A stretch of DNA of 64,000 nt, taken from assembly GCF_030167905.1 (NCBI RefSeq), contig NZ_JARGNA010000008.1, forward strand, positions 186,001 through 250,000. The letters are read 5' to 3'. Source of the DNA: Flavobacterium terrisoli. Lineage in GTDB: Bacteria; Bacteroidota; Bacteroidia; Flavobacteriales; Flavobacteriaceae. Under the pieces are notes generated by a model. It was not told the DNA's origin. It saw nothing but the letters and a program-made list of their open reading frames with translations, and searched no databases. How positions within the stretch are numbered: position 1 is the first letter of the stretch; each line of letters starts with the position of its first letter. This document shows, in pieces, positions 26,444 through 35,456 of the stretch. Both the position numbers and the translations under genes were made by a program.

Positions 26444-27988
26444 TTAAAACGGCACATCACTGTCGTCATCATTGTTGATATTACTGCCAAAAGCTTCGTT
26501 GGGAGATGGCAGATTCTTAGTCATAAACGGATTGTCATCGTGGTTCATTTTGGAAGGCAAATCGTCAAATCCACCACCGTATTCTTCCAGGTTGTCAAAC
26601 TTACCAAGGTTTCCGATGAACTTCAGACGTATATTTTCCAAGGAACCGTTACGGTGCTTGGCGATGATAAATTCGGCCTGACCGGCGGTTGGTGATTGCT
26701 CATCATCATCCCATTCGTCAATTTTGTAATATTCCGGACGATAGATAAACGATACGATATCGGCATCCTGCTCAATCGCTCCCGATTCACGCAAGTCGGA
26801 TAGTAAAGGTCTTTTACTTGAACCACGCGTTTCCACGGCACGCGACAACTGTGATAAGGCAATTACCGGCACTTCCAATTCTTTGGCTAACGCTTTCAGG
26901 TTACGCGAAATGGTCGAGATTTCCTGTTCACGGTTTCCGCCGCCTTTACCATTGCTTCCACCGGCAGTCATCAACTGAAGGTAATCGACGATAATCAACT
27001 TGATACCATGTTGTGAAGACAAACGTCTTGCTTTCGCTCTTAAATCGAAGATGGAAAGCGATGGCGTATCGTCAATATATAAAGGCGCTTTTTCTAAGTC
27101 TTTTACTTTGGTAGACAATTGCTCCCATTCGTGTTTTTCGAGTTTTCCGGTTCTTAGCTTTTCCGAAGACAAACCAGTTTCCGAAGAAATCAAACGGGTG
27201 ATTAACTGTACGGATGACATCTCCAGCGAGAACAATGCTACCGGATGACCAAAGTCAATTGCCATGTTACGTGCCATCGACAATACGAAGGCGGTTTTAC
27301 CCATACCCGGACGAGCTGCGATGATAATCAAATCGGATGGTTGCCAACCTGAAGTTACTTTGTCCAGTTTTTCAAAACCGGTAGCGATTCCGCTCAAACC
27401 TTCTTTGTTGGCAATTTCTTCAATTCTTTTTTTCGCCTGGATCACCAAACTTTGTGCGGTTTCAGAGCTGCGTTTGATATTGCCTTGCGTTACTTCGTAT
27501 AATTTGGATTCCGCTTTGTCGAGCAAATCAAATACATCGGTTGATTCATCATAAGACTCTTCAATGATTTCCGAAGAGATTTTGATTAAGCTTCGTTGGA
27601 TGTATTTCTGTAAAATGATGCGTGAGTGAAACTCGATATGCGCCGAAGACGATATTTTTTGCGTGAGCTGGATCAGGTAAAAATCACCACCGGCCAAATC
27701 CAGTTTTCCTGCTTTTTTCAGCTGAGCCGAAACTGTTAACAAGTCAATAGGCTGAGAATCTGTGAATAACTGAAAAATAGCTTCAAAAATATGTTTGTGA
27801 GCGTCTTTGTAAAAAGCATCGGGTTGGAGAATATCAATTACCTCATCGACACCTTTTTTATCAATCATCATCGCGCCCAACACGGCTTCTTCCAAATCCA
27901 TTGCCTGTGGCGGGAGTTTTCCTTTTTCTAAGTTGATGATGGTAGTTTTATCTACTTTGATAGGGTTAATATTTCTGAGATTTTCCAT
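26444..27988 (-). CDS. dnaB: Replicative DNA helicase DnaB
   Basis: 514 residues. N-terminal DnaB domain (about 25-130: PPQAMDLEEAVLGAMMID and onward), linker, then RecA-type helicase domain with Walker A ARPGMGKTAF (about residues 228-237), Walker B LIIVDYLQLM, and the FSLEMS and QLSRAVE motifs. It unwinds DNA ahead of the replisome and recruits primase. The length is normal and no intein interrupts the P-loop. A TACTTTCG-like box precedes the ATG on the minus strand. The acidic C-terminal tail (NNDDDSDVPF) is a typical end in Bacteroidota. Confidence 0.97.
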   Translation of the reverse strand: MENLRNINPIKVDKTTIINLEKGKLPPQAMDLEEAVLGAMMIDKKGVDEVIDILQPDAFYKDAHKHIFEAIFQLFTDSQPIDLLTVSAQLKKAGKLDLAGGDFYLIQLTQKISSSAHIEFHSRIILQKYIQRSLIKISSEIIEESYDESTDVFDLLDKAESKLYEVTQGNIKRSSETAQSLVIQAKKRIEEIANKEGLSGIATGFEKLDKVTSGWQPSDLIIIAARPGMGKTAFVLSMARNMAIDFGHPVALFSLEMSSVQLITRLISSETGLSSEKLRTGKLEKHEWEQLSTKVKDLEKAPLYIDDTPSLSIFDLRAKARRLSSQHGIKLIIVDYLQLMTAGGSNGKGGGNREQEISTISRNLKALAKELEVPVIALSQLSRAVETRGSSKRPLLSDLRESGAIEQDADIVSFIYRPEYYKIDEWDDDEQSPTAGQAEFIIAKHRNGSLENIRLKFIGNLGKFDNLEEYGGGFDDLPSKMNHDDNPFMTKNLPSPNEAFGSNINNDDDSDVPF

Positions 27989-28081
27989 GAAACGAAAGTA
28001 GCTTTTTTTGTGACATTTATGGTTTAGAGTTATCCAAGACCAATGTTTATAAGTTTATGTTTTTTGTTAACAACCAAAAAA

Positions 28082-28109
28082 AAATCCGAAACCAGAGGGC
28101 TTCGGATTT
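28082..28109 (-). terminator. Terminator of accA
   Basis: AAATCCGAA pairs with TTCGGATTT around a ten-base loop; on the minus strand the hairpin is followed by an uninterrupted T run. It is 18 bases after the accA stop. Confidence 0.85.
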
Positions 28110-28127
28110 AGATATATTTTGTAAGTT

Positions 28128-29081
28128 TTATTCCTTGTATTCGCCCATCTTGCTGTATTTATCCATCCTTTGAGCGACTAACTCTTCTGTTGATAAATCT
28201 TTCAATTCGTTAAAGGCTTTCATAATATATTGCTCCACGGTTTTGAATGTTGTTTCCTTATCATAGTGCGCTCCGCCTAATGGTTCCGGAATTACATCAT
28301 CGACCAATTTCATTTTTTTCATATCTGAAGAAGTCAGTTTCAAGGCTTCGGCAGCTTGTTCTTTGTATTCCCAACTTTTCCATAAGATAGACGAACAAGA
28401 TTCGGGAGAAATAACAGAATACCAAGTGTTTTCCATCATTAAAACCCGGTCTCCTACTCCTATTCCTAAAGCACCACCCGAAGCACCTTCTCCAATGATC
28501 ACACAGATAATAGGTACTTTTAGGCGCACCATTTCCAAAATGTTTCTGGCAATGGCTTCCCCTTGCCCTCTTTCTTCCGCTTCCAAACCAGGATAAGCAC
28601 CCGGAGTATCGATTAAAGTTACAACAGGAAGGTTGAATTTCTCTGCCATTTTCATCAAACGCAACGCTTTGCGGTAACCTTCAGGGCTGGCCATACCGAA
28701 ATTACGCAACTGACGCATTTTGGTATTGATTCCTTTTTGTTGCCCGATCAGCATAAAAGACTGACCGTCAATTTTGCCTAAACCACCAACCATTGCTTTG
28801 TCATCTTTGAAATTTCTGTCGCCAAACATTTCAAGGAAAGTACCTTTGGTAAGGTTTGTAATGTGCTCTAAAGTATAGGGTCTGTTCGGATGACGCGACA
28901 ATTGTACACGTTGCCAAGCGGTTAGGTTTTTATAGATTTTCCTTTTGGTATCCTCTAATTTTTTTTCAATTTGTTTACAAGTATCAGTGACATCGACATT
29001 GGATTCTGCACCGATTAATTGGCATTTATCGAGTTGTTCTTCTAATTCTTTAATTGGAAGTTCAAAATCTAAATATTCCAT
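28128..29081 (-). CDS. accA: Acetyl-CoA carboxylase carboxyltransferase subunit alpha
   Basis: 317 residues, normal for AccA. N-terminal coiled segment [20 protein letters not shown], then the carboxyltransferase core: [71 protein letters not shown], and [16 protein letters not shown]. With AccD it transfers carboxyl from carboxybiotin to acetyl-CoA, the first step of fatty acid synthesis. It stands alone with its own promoter-like and terminator signals. Confidence 0.97.
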   Translation of the reverse strand: MEYLDFELPIKELEEQLDKCQLIGAESNVDVTDTCKQIEKKLEDTKRKIYKNLTAWQRVQLSRHPNRPYTLEHITNLTKGTFLEMFGDRNFKDDKAMVGGLGKIDGQSFMLIGQQKGINTKMRQLRNFGMASPEGYRKALRLMKMAEKFNLPVVTLIDTPGAYPGLEAEERGQGEAIARNILEMVRLKVPIICVIIGEGASGGALGIGVGDRVLMMENTWYSVISPESCSSILWKSWEYKEQAAEALKLTSSDMKKMKLVDDVIPEPLGGAHYDKETTFKTVEQYIMKAFNELKDLSTEELVAQRMDKYSKMGEYKE

Positions 29082-29110
29082 AGGGTTGTTTGTTTTGTTT
29101 AATCGAACAG

Positions 29111-29118
29111 CAAATATA
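29111..29118 (-). promoter_or_regulatory. Putative accA promoter -7 box
   Basis: On the minus strand the sequence reads TATATTTG, an exact match to the Bacteroidota -7 consensus TAnnTTTG, 29 bases before the accA start. A TTG at plus 29142-29144 is the nearest -33 candidate, with a 23-base spacer, slightly long. Confidence 0.5.
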
Positions 29119-29181
29119 AAATTTTAAATTGTGAAAAAAAGCAATTCTTGCGGATTAGTTTTAAACAAAGTTAACCTTGGT

Positions 29182-30072
29182 CTAACCTTTATTTAATGAT
29201 GTCTTTCTGGTTTTGATCACCGCATTTAAGAGTACGGTAATTAAGATAATCACCGCGCCAATGTAAAATTCAAAGCTCATTTTTTCCTTGTCCTCAAAAA
29301 TCAATACGGCTAAAATGATTCCGTAAATCGGTTCCAGATTGATGGTCAGCATTACTGTATAAGGACTTAAAAACTTCATTACTGCTGTAGATGCAATAAA
29401 AGCATAAGCAGTACAAACCGAACTCAATATCAATAAATAGATTAAATCTTTCATTGAAAGCTGGAAAAACTCAATCGAAAAACTCTGCCCAAACAGCAAA
29501 ATAAAAGTAAAAAAAACGACGCCGCCACTGAGCTCGTAAAATGAAATCACCGTGGCATCATAGGACTTAACTAACCTGCTGTTGATCACCGAAAACAAGG
29601 CGGATAAAAAAGCACAGGTCAGCGCTGTGACAATGCCCCAGAAGTAGTTGCCTTCAACGTTGAAAATGATATACAAACCAACCACAACAAGCAATCCGAA
29701 GAAAACTTCATAGGGAACAATCTTTTTGCCATATAAAACAGGTTCGATTAAAGAGGCAAATAAAGCACCGGTAGACAGACAAGCCAGCGTAATGGAAACA
29801 TTCGAAATTTTAATGGCATGAAAAAAGGTAAACCAATGCAGGGCTATAATCAATCCGGAGAATAAGAACTGAAGCAATATTTTGGGCGGAACCTTTAAAG
29901 GTAATTTTTTGTAGTAAATATAAATGACGATGAAACCAACGGCAAAAAGCATTCGGAACCAAACCAGCGGCAAGGCATCAAGGGTAATTAAGGCGCCAAG
30001 TATAGCGGTAAATCCCCAAATGAACACAATCAGATGAAGATGCAGATAGCTTTTTATATTATCGCTTGGCAT
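29182..30072 (-). CDS. EamA-family (drug/metabolite transporter) permease
   Basis: 296 residues, about ten hydrophobic helices arranged as two EamA repeats (about 8-140 and 150-285). The pattern FIWGFTAILGALITLDALPLVWFRMLFAVGF at the start and PYTVMLTINLEPIYGIILAVLIFEDKE in the second half is typical of the DMT superfamily. The substrate is unknown. The start overlaps the end of the LptG-like gene by 14 bases on the same strand, so the two are translated from one transcript. Confidence 0.9.
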   Translation of the reverse strand: MPSDNIKSYLHLHLIVFIWGFTAILGALITLDALPLVWFRMLFAVGFIVIYIYYKKLPLKVPPKILLQFLFSGLIIALHWFTFFHAIKISNVSITLACLSTGALFASLIEPVLYGKKIVPYEVFFGLLVVVGLYIIFNVEGNYFWGIVTALTCAFLSALFSVINSRLVKSYDATVISFYELSGGVVFFTFILLFGQSFSIEFFQLSMKDLIYLLILSSVCTAYAFIASTAVMKFLSPYTVMLTINLEPIYGIILAVLIFEDKEKMSFEFYIGAVIILITVLLNAVIKTRKTSLNKG

Positions 30073-31144
30073 TTCTTAAAAGGTAAATGGCTAAGGCTCC
30101 AAAAACAATATTAGGCGTCCAAACCGCTAATAGTGGCGGCGCTGTTGATTTTTCGGCGAGAACCCCAAAAACCTTATCCAGGAAGACAAAGGCAAACGCC
30201 AATACAATACCGATAGCTAGATTGGCTCCCATTCCACCACGGCGTTTCATAGCCGAAACCGCAACCGCAATAATGGTCAGGATAAAGGCCGAAACCGGAA
30301 TACTGTATTTTTTGTACAACACCACCAAATAAGTATTGATATTGGAAGAACCACGGGCTTTTTCTTTGTCAATAAACTTGTGTAACTCGTTAAGCGGCAA
30401 TGTTTCTGCTATATAAACAACCGGTGTTAAATCTTCCAGATCAAAGTTAAAAACAGTGTCCTTTTTTTCTCCGGTTTCAATGATATCACCCATTGCACCA
30501 ACTTTTCTTTTGGTGTAACTGTACAAAGTGTAATTTTGTTTCTTCTCATTCCATCTAATTCGTCTGGCAATCAGCTTGAATTTTAATTTATCGTTTTCAA
30601 ATTTCTCCATAGCGAAATTGAAAGCCGTTTTGTTGAGATCCTCATAATTGGTTACAAAAATATATTCATCCTTGCTGATTTGACGAAACACATCGGAGTT
30701 GTCCCGCATTTCGTTTTGTCCGTTACCAATGAGATAGGTATACCTGAAATTCTTAAATCCGGCACTGGCGCTTGGCACCAAAAAAACACTCATTATCAAG
30801 GCGAAAATGGATACGATAGTAGCGCCGATAATATAAGGACGCAAAAATCGGGTAAAGGAAATTCCTGAACTCAATATGGCAATGATTTCAGTGTTGTTGG
30901 CGAGTTTTGATGTAAACCAAATCACCGAAAGGAAAAGAAATATCGGAAATAATAAATTGGCAAAATAAATCGTAAAGTCGAGATAGTAGGCCGCAATCTT
31001 ATCAAACGGCACTTTGTTCTCAATCATTCTGTTGACTTTTTCCGAAACGTCAATTACGATTCCAATAGGAATAAACATCAGCAACATCACTGAGAATGTG
31101 GCTAAATAACGCTTGAGGATGTATTTGTCAATTATCTTTAACAT
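30059..31144 (-). CDS. LptF/LptG-family permease (YjgP/YjgQ)
   Basis: 361 residues. Two N-terminal helices (IDKYILKRYLATFSVMLLMFI and FANLLFPIFLFLSVIWF), a further helix, a periplasmic beta-jellyroll region (about 140-265), and three C-terminal helices follow the YjgP/YjgQ pattern. LptF and LptG form the permease of the LPS export ABC transporter with LptB. The short length and single-domain form are as in Bacteroidota LptG proteins; F and G cannot be separated with certainty by eye. It lies downstream of tgt, separated by a small repeat-rich gap. Confidence 0.9.
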   Translation of the reverse strand: MLKIIDKYILKRYLATFSVMLLMFIPIGIVIDVSEKVNRMIENKVPFDKIAAYYLDFTIYFANLLFPIFLFLSVIWFTSKLANNTEIIAILSSGISFTRFLRPYIIGATIVSIFALIMSVFLVPSASAGFKNFRYTYLIGNGQNEMRDNSDVFRQISKDEYIFVTNYEDLNKTAFNFAMEKFENDKLKFKLIARRIRWNEKKQNYTLYSYTKRKVGAMGDIIETGEKKDTVFNFDLEDLTPVVYIAETLPLNELHKFIDKEKARGSSNINTYLVVLYKKYSIPVSAFILTIIAVAVSAMKRRGGMGANLAIGIVLAFAFVFLDKVFGVLAEKSTAPPLLAVWTPNIVFGALAIYLLRNAKR

Positions 31145-31148
31145 TGTT

Positions 31149-31214
31149 GGTTATTTGGTTATGCGGTTATTTGGTTATTCGGAACAAATCACCGAATTAA
31201 CAAATCACCAAATC
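31149..31214. repeat. Four 16-bp units: two direct, then two in roughly inverted orientation
   Basis: GGTTATTTGGTTATGC (31149-31164) and GGTTATTTGGTTATTC (31165-31180) are followed after two bases by AACAAATCACCGAATT (31183-31198) and AACAAATCACCAAATC (31199-31214). The second pair is close to the reverse complement of the first, so the whole can fold back. It fills the gap between tgt and the LptG-like gene. Confidence 0.8.
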
Positions 31215-31216
31215 AA

Positions 31217-32347
31217 CTATAATCTTTGACTCATTTGTTTTACCATCATGTCTTTCCAGGTTCTGAAATCTCCTGCTAAGATATGTTTTCTGGCTTCACG
31301 AACCAACCACATATAGAAACCTAAATTGTGGATGGTGGCGATTTGTTTTCCAAGATATTCATTGGCGGCAAACAAATGGCGCAGGTAAGCTTTAGTATAT
31401 TCGGTATCTACAAAAGTATGACCCATTTCATCTATCGGAGAAAAATCGGCTTCCCATTTTTTGTTTTTGATATTGATGGTACCATTTGCCGTAAATAACA
31501 TTCCGTTACGGGCATTACGCGTTGGCATCACACAATCGAACATGTCAATACCCAAAGCGATGTTTTCCAAAATATTAATTGGCGTTCCAACACCCATCAA
31601 ATATCGTGGTTTGTCCTGTGGCAAAATAGCGGTTACTACCTCGGTCATCGCGTACATTTCTTCGGCCGGTTCGCCTACCGATAAACCACCGATGGCATTT
31701 CCCTGCGCTCCGGCATTGGCAATATATTCAGCCGATTGCGCGCGCAAATCTTTATAAGTACTTCCCTGAACTATCGGAAAGAATGTTTGTTCGTAACCAT
31801 ATTTAAAAGGCAATTTCTCCAAATGGTTGATGCATCGATCCAACCAACGGTGCGTCATGTGCATCGAGCGTTGGGCATAACGATAATCACATGGATATGG
31901 CGTACATTCATCAAAGGCCATAATGATATCAGCACCAATAGTACGCTGGATTTCCATTACATTTTCGGGTGTAAATACGTGATAAGAACCATCAATGTGT
32001 GATTTGAATTTCACGCCTTCCTCTTTGATTTTTCGGTTGGCCGAAAGCGAATACACCTGGTAACCACCGCTATCGGTCAAAATATTCCTGTCCCAGTTCA
32101 TGAACTTGTGCAAACCACCGGCTTTTTCAAGGATATCGGTTTGCGGACGCAAATACAGATGATAGGTATTCCCAAGGATAATATCGGGATTGATTTCTTC
32201 TTTCAGTTCGCGTTGGTGTACTCCTTTTACCGAAGCTACAGTTCCAACGGGCATAAATATTGGGGTTTCAATTACGCCATGGTCGGTAGTAATGCTTCCG
32301 GCACGCGCACTTGAATTGGGATCATTGGCTAATAAATCAAATTTCAT
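31217..32347 (-). CDS. tgt: tRNA-guanine transglycosylase (zinc-less Bacteroidota type)
   Basis: 376 residues. TIM-barrel enzyme that exchanges guanine-34 for a queuine precursor in tRNAs Asp, Asn, His and Tyr. Visible motifs: GNTYHLYLRPQ, NILTDSGGYQVYSL with the catalytic Asp, AFDECTPYP, GGLSVGEP, and GIDMFDCVMPTRNARNG with the nucleophilic Asp. The zinc site of the classical enzymes (CxCxxC then His) is replaced by SPIDEMGHTFVDTEYTKAYLRHLF, with no cysteines. It heads a minus-strand run to lptG and eamA. Confidence 0.95.
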   Translation of the reverse strand: MKFDLLANDPNSSARAGSITTDHGVIETPIFMPVGTVASVKGVHQRELKEEINPDIILGNTYHLYLRPQTDILEKAGGLHKFMNWDRNILTDSGGYQVYSLSANRKIKEEGVKFKSHIDGSYHVFTPENVMEIQRTIGADIIMAFDECTPYPCDYRYAQRSMHMTHRWLDRCINHLEKLPFKYGYEQTFFPIVQGSTYKDLRAQSAEYIANAGAQGNAIGGLSVGEPAEEMYAMTEVVTAILPQDKPRYLMGVGTPINILENIALGIDMFDCVMPTRNARNGMLFTANGTINIKNKKWEADFSPIDEMGHTFVDTEYTKAYLRHLFAANEYLGKQIATIHNLGFYMWLVREARKHILAGDFRTWKDMMVKQMSQRL

Positions 32348-32450
32348 TTGTCTTTCTCTTAATCAGTCGGCAAAGATAAAAGAATTAGGATTTGGGAATT
32401 AGCATTTAGGATTTTATTTAACAGAATTCTCCTTTATCATCCATTAAAAA

Positions 32451-32483
32451 AAAGACAACTCATTTTTACAATGGATTGTCTTT
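32451..32483 (-). terminator. Terminator of the small acidic protein gene
   Basis: AAAGACAA pairs with TTGTCTTT around a 17-base loop that contains further pairing (CATT/AATG); a T run follows on the minus strand. It is 54 bases after the 32537 stop. Confidence 0.65.
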
Positions 32484-32536
32484 AATACAAAACTAAACAA
32501 AACTAATTTCTACTTGGAGAAGAAGAAATTATACTT

Positions 32537-32851
32537 TTAAGAAAAATAGGGAGAATCAGGATTAGAATTTAGTTTTAGGCTTAGAAAGTTTTTCTCAAAT
32601 TCATCCTTGTCGTCATTTTCTTCGTCCTCCTCTTCAGCATTGTCATCGCTTGTCTCTTTGGTTTTTTCCTTTTGTTTGGGTAATTTATCTAAATAATCAT
32701 CTGTGTTATTATGTGAAACCCTATCCGGACTTGAATTGGTATTTATCACCTCTTTTTGTTGTGGCTTTTCTTCCGAATGCGAGTCATAGGCGCTTTGGGT
32801 TTGTGCCTTAGTTTCCGGTTTATTTTGACTTAAATTATGCTTCTTTTCCAT
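32537..32851 (-). CDS. Small acidic, probably disordered protein
   Basis: 104 residues (MEKKHNLSQNKPETKAQTQS at the start), rich in Lys, Glu, Asp, Asn and Gln. A strongly acidic stretch lies near residues 65-90 (DDNAEEEDEENDDKDEFEKN), followed by the tail FLSLKLNSNPDSPYFS. There is no signal peptide, membrane helix or cysteine. It is flanked by hairpin terminators, so it is probably a single-gene unit. I do not recognise it; small disordered proteins of this style are common in Flavobacterium and may be stress-related, but that is a guess. Confidence 0.6.
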   Translation of the reverse strand: MEKKHNLSQNKPETKAQTQSAYDSHSEEKPQQKEVINTNSSPDRVSHNNTDDYLDKLPKQKEKTKETSDDNAEEEDEENDDKDEFEKNFLSLKLNSNPDSPYFS

Positions 32852-32960
32852 TCTTTTATATCAGATCCTCGAATTGAGAATAAGTAAAAGTAAGGCAACC
32901 TAGCGATCTAAGGTTTTACAATTCTGCATCAGATTTATATGATTACCACATTTATAAAAT

Positions 32961-32991
32961 AAAAAAAGGGTCATTACTGACCCTTTTTTTT
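32961..32991. terminator. Terminator of the 33000-34664 gene
   Basis: A run of A then GGGTCA pairs with TGACCC and a run of T around a TTAC loop. It is 9 bases after the stop of the minus-strand T9SS substrate gene and could function in either direction. Confidence 0.85.
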
Positions 32992-32999
32992 GCAATTTC

Positions 33000-34664
33000 T
33001 TATTGCTTCATTGCTTTCGCATATTTTATACTGCCATCCTGCATCGTCAAAGTCAGAATGTAAAGCCCGGAATTTAAATCCCCCAAATAGATTTCCTGCT
33101 GAGGCTGTTCAACCGTTCTGACCAATTTACCGGTTGGCTCTGTAAAGGAAATCGTTTTCACCTCATGTGCATTATCCAAATGAATAATATCGGTAAATGG
33201 TACAGGATACACTTTAATTTTTTGCTCTGTTACATCAACAGTAGACAAAGCTTGTGTCAGTGTAACGGTTACTTTCCATGTATTATTATCAACCCTGTTA
33301 TATTCAGCACTACAGCCAGAACCTCCATAGGTTCTCCAAGCTCTTAGGTCAAAAGTAACATTCCCCGTAAGACCATTGGCAATGGTTAATCCGGTTCGGT
33401 TGTAAGCATAAGTTCCCGTTGTACCTCCAACTCCGGAAGAAATTGCGGCTTCGGTTGTATTGTTCGTAGTACATACCAAAATTGATCTTTGCTCACTCAT
33501 CCAACCATTACTTGCGGTGGTCATCGTATAAGACACATTGGTCGAGGCAATTTGAAAGCCTGCAGGAACATTTATCGTTAATGACCCGGGACATGCGGTT
33601 GTACTTGTTATTGTAGGTCCGGTAGAATACTCAGTATTGATATCCCCAAGGGTATAAGTAGTTTCCATTTGACCGGTTGTAAAGACTTTGAGTTGCCAAA
33701 ACCCTTGCTCAGTGCCACAATTAGATCTGACCCAGAAATAATAGGTTGCTCCCATGTTAAGCCCTGAAAGTGTAACCGTAGTTACTCCTGCGCCAACACT
33801 ACCGGTTGGGGTTGTTGAAGCTGTTGGGGCTGTAGAAGAGCTACTGTAATAATAATCATAACCTGATGAAGGTGCGCTTGCCGGTGCCGTCCAGTTAAAA
33901 ATTCCACCATCATTGGTAGAGGCAAAAGTTATATTTGTTGGCCCTGAACAACTTGTGTAGGCATTAGCAGAAAAACCAAAGATATTAGGAATTCCTCCTG
34001 TTGTCTTGGTAACGGTAACGCTATTGATAAGCTTTGATTGATTGGAAACATTTATGTTTAACGGAATTTGATACAGTCTAGGATTTGTTCCACCTCCAGT
34101 TTCTAAAACATCATTTGTTATATTGATTCTTCCTATGCCTTGAATGGCAAAATTAGCGCCACCATACCAGTCTGAAATAGCAAGTCCTGTAAATGTTTCG
34201 GTTGTAGCATCGGCAAAGTTTACGGTTACGTTTACGGTACACGCACCACTCCCTCCTGTAGCCAACATGTATAAATTAACTGCTGCTAAAGGATTGGTAA
34301 ATGCTAAAGTACCTGAATCATTAATATTTTCAAGTCTCAAAGCGTTATTACCACTATAAGAGGCCAATTGATAACTTAGTCCTGCCGGTGAAGCAACCGC
34401 GCTATTTATAAGCCCGTTTATCGGAAGTCCATAGGTCAATGGTGTGCTACCTGAAGTTAATTGAAAATCTCTTGAAACAAAGGCATAATTCACGCCATCA
34501 ACATCATTGGTGGTTGATGTGGCAGATGCTCCTATGCCATTAGCAATGACATCGGCATTAAAACCACTTTGAATTGGGACCATTTGTAGGTTTTGTGCGT
34601 TAGTTTTTTGAAAAACCAACAAAACTGATGCAATAGAAGAAATAAATAGTAGTGTTTTTTTCAT
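33000..34664 (-). CDS. T9SS-secreted protein with fibronectin type III domain and type A sorting domain
   Basis: 554 residues. A signal peptide (MKKTLLFISSIASVLLVFQK, cut near TNAQ) is followed by a beta-rich domain (about 30-235), one Fn3 domain (about 240-335; DYYYSSSSTAP, LSGLNMGATYYFWVRSNCG) and another beta domain. The C-terminal T9SS type A sorting domain (about 480-554) has VYPVPFTDIIHLDNA, GKLVRTVEQ and LNSGLYILTL. It should be exported by the type IX system and attached to or released from the surface. It looks like a smaller relative of the three giant proteins further right. It is probably transcribed alone. Confidence 0.88.
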   Translation of the reverse strand: MKKTLLFISSIASVLLVFQKTNAQNLQMVPIQSGFNADVIANGIGASATSTTNDVDGVNYAFVSRDFQLTSGSTPLTYGLPINGLINSAVASPAGLSYQLASYSGNNALRLENINDSGTLAFTNPLAAVNLYMLATGGSGACTVNVTVNFADATTETFTGLAISDWYGGANFAIQGIGRINITNDVLETGGGTNPRLYQIPLNINVSNQSKLINSVTVTKTTGGIPNIFGFSANAYTSCSGPTNITFASTNDGGIFNWTAPASAPSSGYDYYYSSSSTAPTASTTPTGSVGAGVTTVTLSGLNMGATYYFWVRSNCGTEQGFWQLKVFTTGQMETTYTLGDINTEYSTGPTITSTTACPGSLTINVPAGFQIASTNVSYTMTTASNGWMSEQRSILVCTTNNTTEAAISSGVGGTTGTYAYNRTGLTIANGLTGNVTFDLRAWRTYGGSGCSAEYNRVDNNTWKVTVTLTQALSTVDVTEQKIKVYPVPFTDIIHLDNAHEVKTISFTEPTGKLVRTVEQPQQEIYLGDLNSGLYILTLTMQDGSIKYAKAMKQ

Positions 34665-34780
34665 AATTGATTAGGTAGTTAGATTAATTTGGTGTCGAAT
34701 TTACGATTTATCATTAGAAAAATCCAATATCAATAGTAGTTTAACAATAATCTCTATTTAAAAAAAACAGTTATATAAAA

Positions 34781-34810
34781 AAACAGCCTCAAATCCCTTC
34801 GAGGCTGTTT
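34781..34810 (-). terminator. Terminator of the response-regulator gene
   Basis: AAACAGCCTC pairs perfectly with GAGGCTGTTT around a ten-base loop; the T run follows on the minus strand. Confidence 0.85.
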
Positions 34811-34853
34811 GCAAAATAGTGGTAAAGGTTGATTAATTGTATTTGCTATAGGT

Positions 34854-35258
34854 TTAAGAAGTAGTTTTATAACTAGCCAAATGAGCATTCAGTACTTCTT
34901 CCAAAGATTCTCTGTAATCGTGAACGTGGTGTTTTTTCATCAAATAATTAACGCCAAGATCAGAAAAATGACGCACCAATTTTTTTGGATAAGCCCCCGA
35001 AACCATAACTATTGGAATTTTTTTCAGGGTATCAGACTTTTTGATAATTTCCAAAATCTCCTGTCCATTGAGTATCGGCATGTGTACATCAAGAAAAATG
35101 ATGTCCGGTTTTTCAACTTCTGTCTCCAAAACCAACAGCATAATCCTGCCTTCAGCAAATACCCTAACATTGTGTCCCAGGTCTTCAGCCACTTCTCTAA
35201 AGAAGTCTAAATCCTCATAATCATCATCTAAATAAAAAAGTGTTCTTGAATTTTTCAT
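34854..35258 (-). CDS. Single-domain response regulator
   Basis: 134 residues, a CheY-like receiver domain only. Acidic pocket YLDDDYEDLDFF (10-20), phospho-acceptor Asp57 in IIFLDVHMPILNG, Ser/Thr position in IVMVSGAYPKKL, and a switch Lys in YLMKKHH. It is of the Bacteroidota 'rcp-like' group that usually relays phosphate between kinases. It has no output domain and no adjacent kinase in this window. A terminator follows. Confidence 0.9.
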   Translation of the reverse strand: MKNSRTLFYLDDDYEDLDFFREVAEDLGHNVRVFAEGRIMLLVLETEVEKPDIIFLDVHMPILNGQEILEIIKKSDTLKKIPIVMVSGAYPKKLVRHFSDLGVNYLMKKHHVHDYRESLEEVLNAHLASYKTTS

Positions 35259-35398
35259 AGCCTTAACATTTGAAGTAAAACTACTTGAAATTTAAAATAA
35301 GGTCGTTACAGAATATTCCGCTTTTTTTATAAAATTTCTACCTGAGGCAAAAAGTTCTTTCATTCTTAATAATCCCTTGATAACTAATTTGTAAAACT

Positions 35399-35430
35399 TT
35401 TGCGGCTTGCAAAAATTAGAATTACTTTTG
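35399..35430 (+). promoter_or_regulatory. Promoter of the transketolase genes
   Basis: TTTG at 35399-35402, a 20-base spacer, then TACTTTTG at 35423-35430. This fits the Bacteroidota TTTG-N19-21-TAnnTTTG promoter exactly. Transcription would start near 35437, some 20 bases before the ATG at 35457. Confidence 0.75.
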
Positions 35431-35456
35431 AGCCCAATAATTTATATCTATTTATA

